From: Kangiella sp.
GTDB taxonomy: Bacteria > Pseudomonadota > Gammaproteobacteria > Enterobacterales > Kangiellaceae
Reading direction: 5' to 3'
Assembly (NCBI GenBank): GCA_002733465.1
Contig: NVVT01000006.1
Span: forward strand, 69,321-77,254
Length of the DNA stretch: 7,934 bases
Numbering within the stretch: the stretch's first letter is position 1; the number at the start of each line of letters is the position of its first letter. Made by a program: the position numbers and the translations under genes. The notes beneath the pieces were generated by a model. The model saw nothing but the letters and a program-made list of their open reading frames with translations, did no database searches and was not told the origin of the DNA. Below, in pieces: positions 6,027 to 7,934 of the stretch.

Positions 6027-6881
6027 ATGAATTTGATTATTGGTGTAATCATTGTTGTATCCGCCGTACTCGGTGGTTTTGTGCTTTCTCATGGTGAATT
6101 AATAGCGCTTTGGCAACCTTTTGAGTTGTTGATTATTGGTGGCGCGTCTGCCGGTGCTTTTATTATTGCTAACCCATCATCGGTGACAAAAAGAACGTTT
6201 CAGCAACTACCTCAGCTGTTAACAGGGCAAAAATTCACCAAAACATATTATATTGAAATGTTGTCGCTTTTTTACCAGTTATTTAATCTAATGCGTCGTA
6301 AAGGGCTTATAGCGGTAGAAGAGCATATCGATGATCCTAGAAATAGTGTTCTTTTTAGACGATTTCCACAGGTTTCTAAAGACAGTCATGTGATTGAGTT
6401 TATATGTGATTATCTTCGTTTAATGGTTATTGGCGATATGAATGCCTATGAAATCGAAAATCTAATGGATATCGAACTTGAAACTCACCACCATGAACAA
6501 ATGGGTCCTTCGACAGCTTTGACTAAAGTAGCTGATGCGTTGCCTGGCTTTGGAATAGTAGCGGCCGTTTTAGGTATTGTTATTACAATGGGGGCTTTAG
6601 GAGGTCCACCTGAAGAATTGGGGTTGCATGTTGCTGCAGCATTAGTAGGTACTTTTTTAGGGATATTAATTGCTTATGGTTTTGTCGCTCCTATGGCAAA
6701 TTCATTAGAAGCGAAGGCTGATCAAGAGTATAAATTTTATGAAAGTATGAAAGTTTGTTTACTGGCAAATATCAACGGAATGCCTCCGCAGATAGCGGTT
6801 GAGTTTGGTAGAAAAACATTAACATCAGATGTAAGACCAACTTTTTATGAGTTAGAAGAAATGGTTAAAGGTCGTTCGTAA
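6027..6881 (+). CDS. motA: Flagellar motor stator subunit MotA (proton type)
   Basis: MotA forms the outer ring of the stator, which drives flagellar rotation using proton flow through MotA/MotB in the inner membrane. The 284-residue product aligns by eye with E. coli MotA almost without gaps. The functionally important residues fall at the same numbers: R90 and E98 in the cytoplasmic loop that contacts the rotor (FliG), P173 in ADALPGFGIVAAVLG, and P222 in AYGFVAPMA. Four TM helices are visible (about 2-20, 32-49, 170-190, 201-222). The C-terminal tail ends with the conserved IAVEFGRKTL and RPTFYELEE boxes. GGGAAG (6010-6015 region) serves as Shine-Dalgarno about 10 bp before the ATG. The stop codon overlaps the motB start (TAATG), indicating translational coupling. 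It resembles MotA/LafT more than the shorter, sodium-type PomA. Whether it belongs to polar or lateral flagella cannot be decided here. Confidence 0.96.
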   Translation: MNLIIGVIIVVSAVLGGFVLSHGELIALWQPFELLIIGGASAGAFIIANPSSVTKRTFQQLPQLLTGQKFTKTYYIEMLSLFYQLFNLMRRKGLIAVEEHIDDPRNSVLFRRFPQVSKDSHVIEFICDYLRLMVIGDMNAYEIENLMDIELETHHHEQMGPSTALTKVADALPGFGIVAAVLGIVITMGALGGPPEELGLHVAAALVGTFLGILIAYGFVAPMANSLEAKADQEYKFYESMKVCLLANINGMPPQIAVEFGRKTLTSDVRPTFYELEEMVKGRS

Positions 6882-7840
6882 TGGAACAAAAAAAAGACGA
6901 CCTAGAGATTGTTAGACCTATTATTATCAAAAGAATTAAAAAATCTGGTCATGCGTTTCATGGTGGCAGTTGGAAAGTCGCATTTGCTGATTTTGCAACT
7001 GCGATGATGGCATTCTTTTTACTGCTTTGGTTGATGGGTAGTACATCGGATGAAGAAAAACAGGCAATATCGGGTTATTTTCAAGATCCGTCGGGTATCG
7101 CAAATTTAAATGGCGCAACTACTAGTATAATAGGTGAAGGTGGTGCGGATAGTGCTGTGATTGAATTACAACAACCACAAAAACAAATTGTTTCAGAAAA
7201 GGCTTCAGTATCGGCTTCGGAAACTGAAAAAGATTTGTCAAATGAGCAAGCTGATAAAATAAATTTAGAAGAGGCTTTGTTGTTAGCTGAGAAGCAAGAA
7301 TTATTAGAACTTGAACAACTGAAAGATAATTTAGAAGCATTAGTCGAAAACAATATCGTATTTGATGAGTATAGAGATCAGGTATTAATAGATATCACTG
7401 AAAGTGGTTTAAGAATACAAATTGTTGACAAAGATAAACGTCCTATGTTTGATAGCGGTAGTGCCGAATTAAAAACACATTCTCTAAAAATATTAAAAGG
7501 GTTGGCTTTAGTGTTAAAAAATGTTCCAAACAAATTAAGTATAACAGGGCACACCGATGCTACTCGATTTTCCCGAGAAGGTAGAATTTATGAGAGATTA
7601 GAAAATAATTATGGTAATTGGGAGCTTTCAGCTGATCGTGCAAATTCCGCAAGAAGGGCTCTTAATCAATCAGGTATTAACGAGAATAAAATAGCAAGAG
7701 TTGAAGGCTTTTCATCTTCAGTTCTTTTTGATAGAGATAATCCGCAAGCGCCCATAAATAGAAGAATAGCAATAATCGTGTTAAAAAATAGTGTCGCAAA
7801 TCATATCCAGAATGAAGCTCTAGGAGTGCAGTTGAAATGA
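6881..7840 (+). CDS. motB: Flagellar motor stator subunit MotB (peptidoglycan-anchored)
   Basis: MotB dimerises at the centre of the MotA ring, carries the proton-binding aspartate and fixes the stator to peptidoglycan. In the 319 residues: a basic cytoplasmic N-terminus (1-25), then HGGSWKVAFADFATAMMAFF with the ion-binding Asp37 (equivalent to E. coli D32) at the start of the single TM helix (about 33-52). An amphipathic plug follows (about 56-70, DEEKQAISGYFQDP), then an acidic, probably coiled-coil linker (about 100-155). Last is an OmpA-like peptidoglycan-binding domain with LRIQIVDKDKRPMF, ITGHTDATRF, NWELSADRANSARRAL and INRRIAIIVL. The motif order and residues match E. coli MotB closely, which supports proton coupling, though ion choice needs testing. 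It starts on the last base of the motA stop codon and overlaps the next gene by 4 bp (ATGA), so the operon is tightly coupled. Confidence 0.96.
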   Translation: MEQKKDDLEIVRPIIIKRIKKSGHAFHGGSWKVAFADFATAMMAFFLLLWLMGSTSDEEKQAISGYFQDPSGIANLNGATTSIIGEGGADSAVIELQQPQKQIVSEKASVSASETEKDLSNEQADKINLEEALLLAEKQELLELEQLKDNLEALVENNIVFDEYRDQVLIDITESGLRIQIVDKDKRPMFDSGSAELKTHSLKILKGLALVLKNVPNKLSITGHTDATRFSREGRIYERLENNYGNWELSADRANSARRALNQSGINENKIARVEGFSSSVLFDRDNPQAPINRRIAIIVLKNSVANHIQNEALGVQLK

Positions 7841-7934
7841 CTTCTGTTAAGCGTAATTCTAACCAATATTCTGATAATATTGCTTCTGCACTTTATGAAA
7901 TTACTGAATGCGGAATTACTAGTAAAAGTATGGA
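7837..7934 (+). CDS. Unknown third gene of the motA-motB operon, 5' end only
   Basis: An open frame begins with ATG at 7837, overlapping the motB stop as ATGA, and runs to the right edge without a stop. A strong Shine-Dalgarno AGGAG (7822-7826) lies 10 bp upstream, so the start is well supported. The 32 visible residues begin MTSVKRNSNQYSDNIASALY, followed by EITECGITSKSM: soluble, no signal peptide, and helix-forming from about residue 12. I do not recognise the family from so little. Its place directly after the stator genes suggests a cytoplasmic protein linked to flagellar function or its control, but this is inference. Confidence 0.75.
   Translation, partial: MTSVKRNSNQYSDNIASALYEITECGITSKSM

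Noticed and set aside
7081..7353. Minus-strand open frames rich in Ser/Cys/Leu inside motB
   Set aside because: They are antisense shadows of the low-complexity acidic linker of MotB; motB itself is clear.
6027..7840. Sodium-driven PomA/PomB stator
   Set aside because: The MotA length, residue numbering and C-terminal boxes match the E. coli proton-type MotA, and MotB motifs match E. coli MotB more than PomB. Ion choice still rests on similarity.

Overview
The window looks like chromosomal DNA of a flagellated, AT-rich (mid-30s %GC by eye) marine-type gammaproteobacterium, most likely in or near the Alteromonadales (Colwelliaceae/Alteromonadaceae-like). The evidence is an enterobacterial-style MotA/MotB pair, a periplasmic-sensor diguanylate cyclase, a proteobacterial histidine kinase with the SHDLRQPLHALG H-box, and gram-negative signal peptides. 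I see no mobile element, CRISPR array, tRNA or rRNA. The placement comes from reading the proteins, not from a database search.

Layout. (1) 1-1379, minus strand: a two-component pair. A NarL/FixJ-type response regulator (753-1379) is followed, with a 14-bp overlap, by a six-TM histidine kinase that starts at a GTG (766) and runs off the left edge just after its H-box. (2) 1380-1587: a divergent control region with a TATAAT box for the regulator and a perfect inverted repeat TTCGGA-N5-TCCGAA close to the next gene. (3) 1588-2523, plus strand: a single secreted aspartate-rich protein of unknown function, closed by a strong intrinsic terminator (2546-2577). (4) 2693-4312, plus strand: a membrane diguanylate cyclase with a PhnD-like periplasmic binding domain, one TM helix, and a GGDEF domain with an intact I-site. 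(5) 4337-5826, minus strand: a two-gene operon of a membrane-anchored or secreted zinc metallopeptidase with the metzincin-like motif HExxHxxGxxD, and a 73-residue DUF350-type membrane protein. (6) 5827-6026: a divergent promoter region holding an extended -10 for the peptidase operon and a candidate sigma-28 (FliA) promoter for the motor genes. (7) 6027-7934, plus strand: a tightly coupled operon motA-motB-(unknown gene cut by the right edge), with TAATG and ATGA stop/start overlaps.

How the genes could work together: three separate surface-facing signalling or motility units lie side by side. The two-component system probably controls itself and perhaps the divergent Asp-rich secreted protein. 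The cyclase would convert a periplasmic ligand signal into c-di-GMP, a usual brake on motility. MotA/MotB form the proton-driven flagellar stator. The peptidase/DUF350 pair is a cell-envelope module of unknown job. Functional links between these units are inferred from proximity only. The most promising unknowns are the peptidase/DUF350 pair, the Asp-rich protein with its palindrome, and the third gene of the motor operon.
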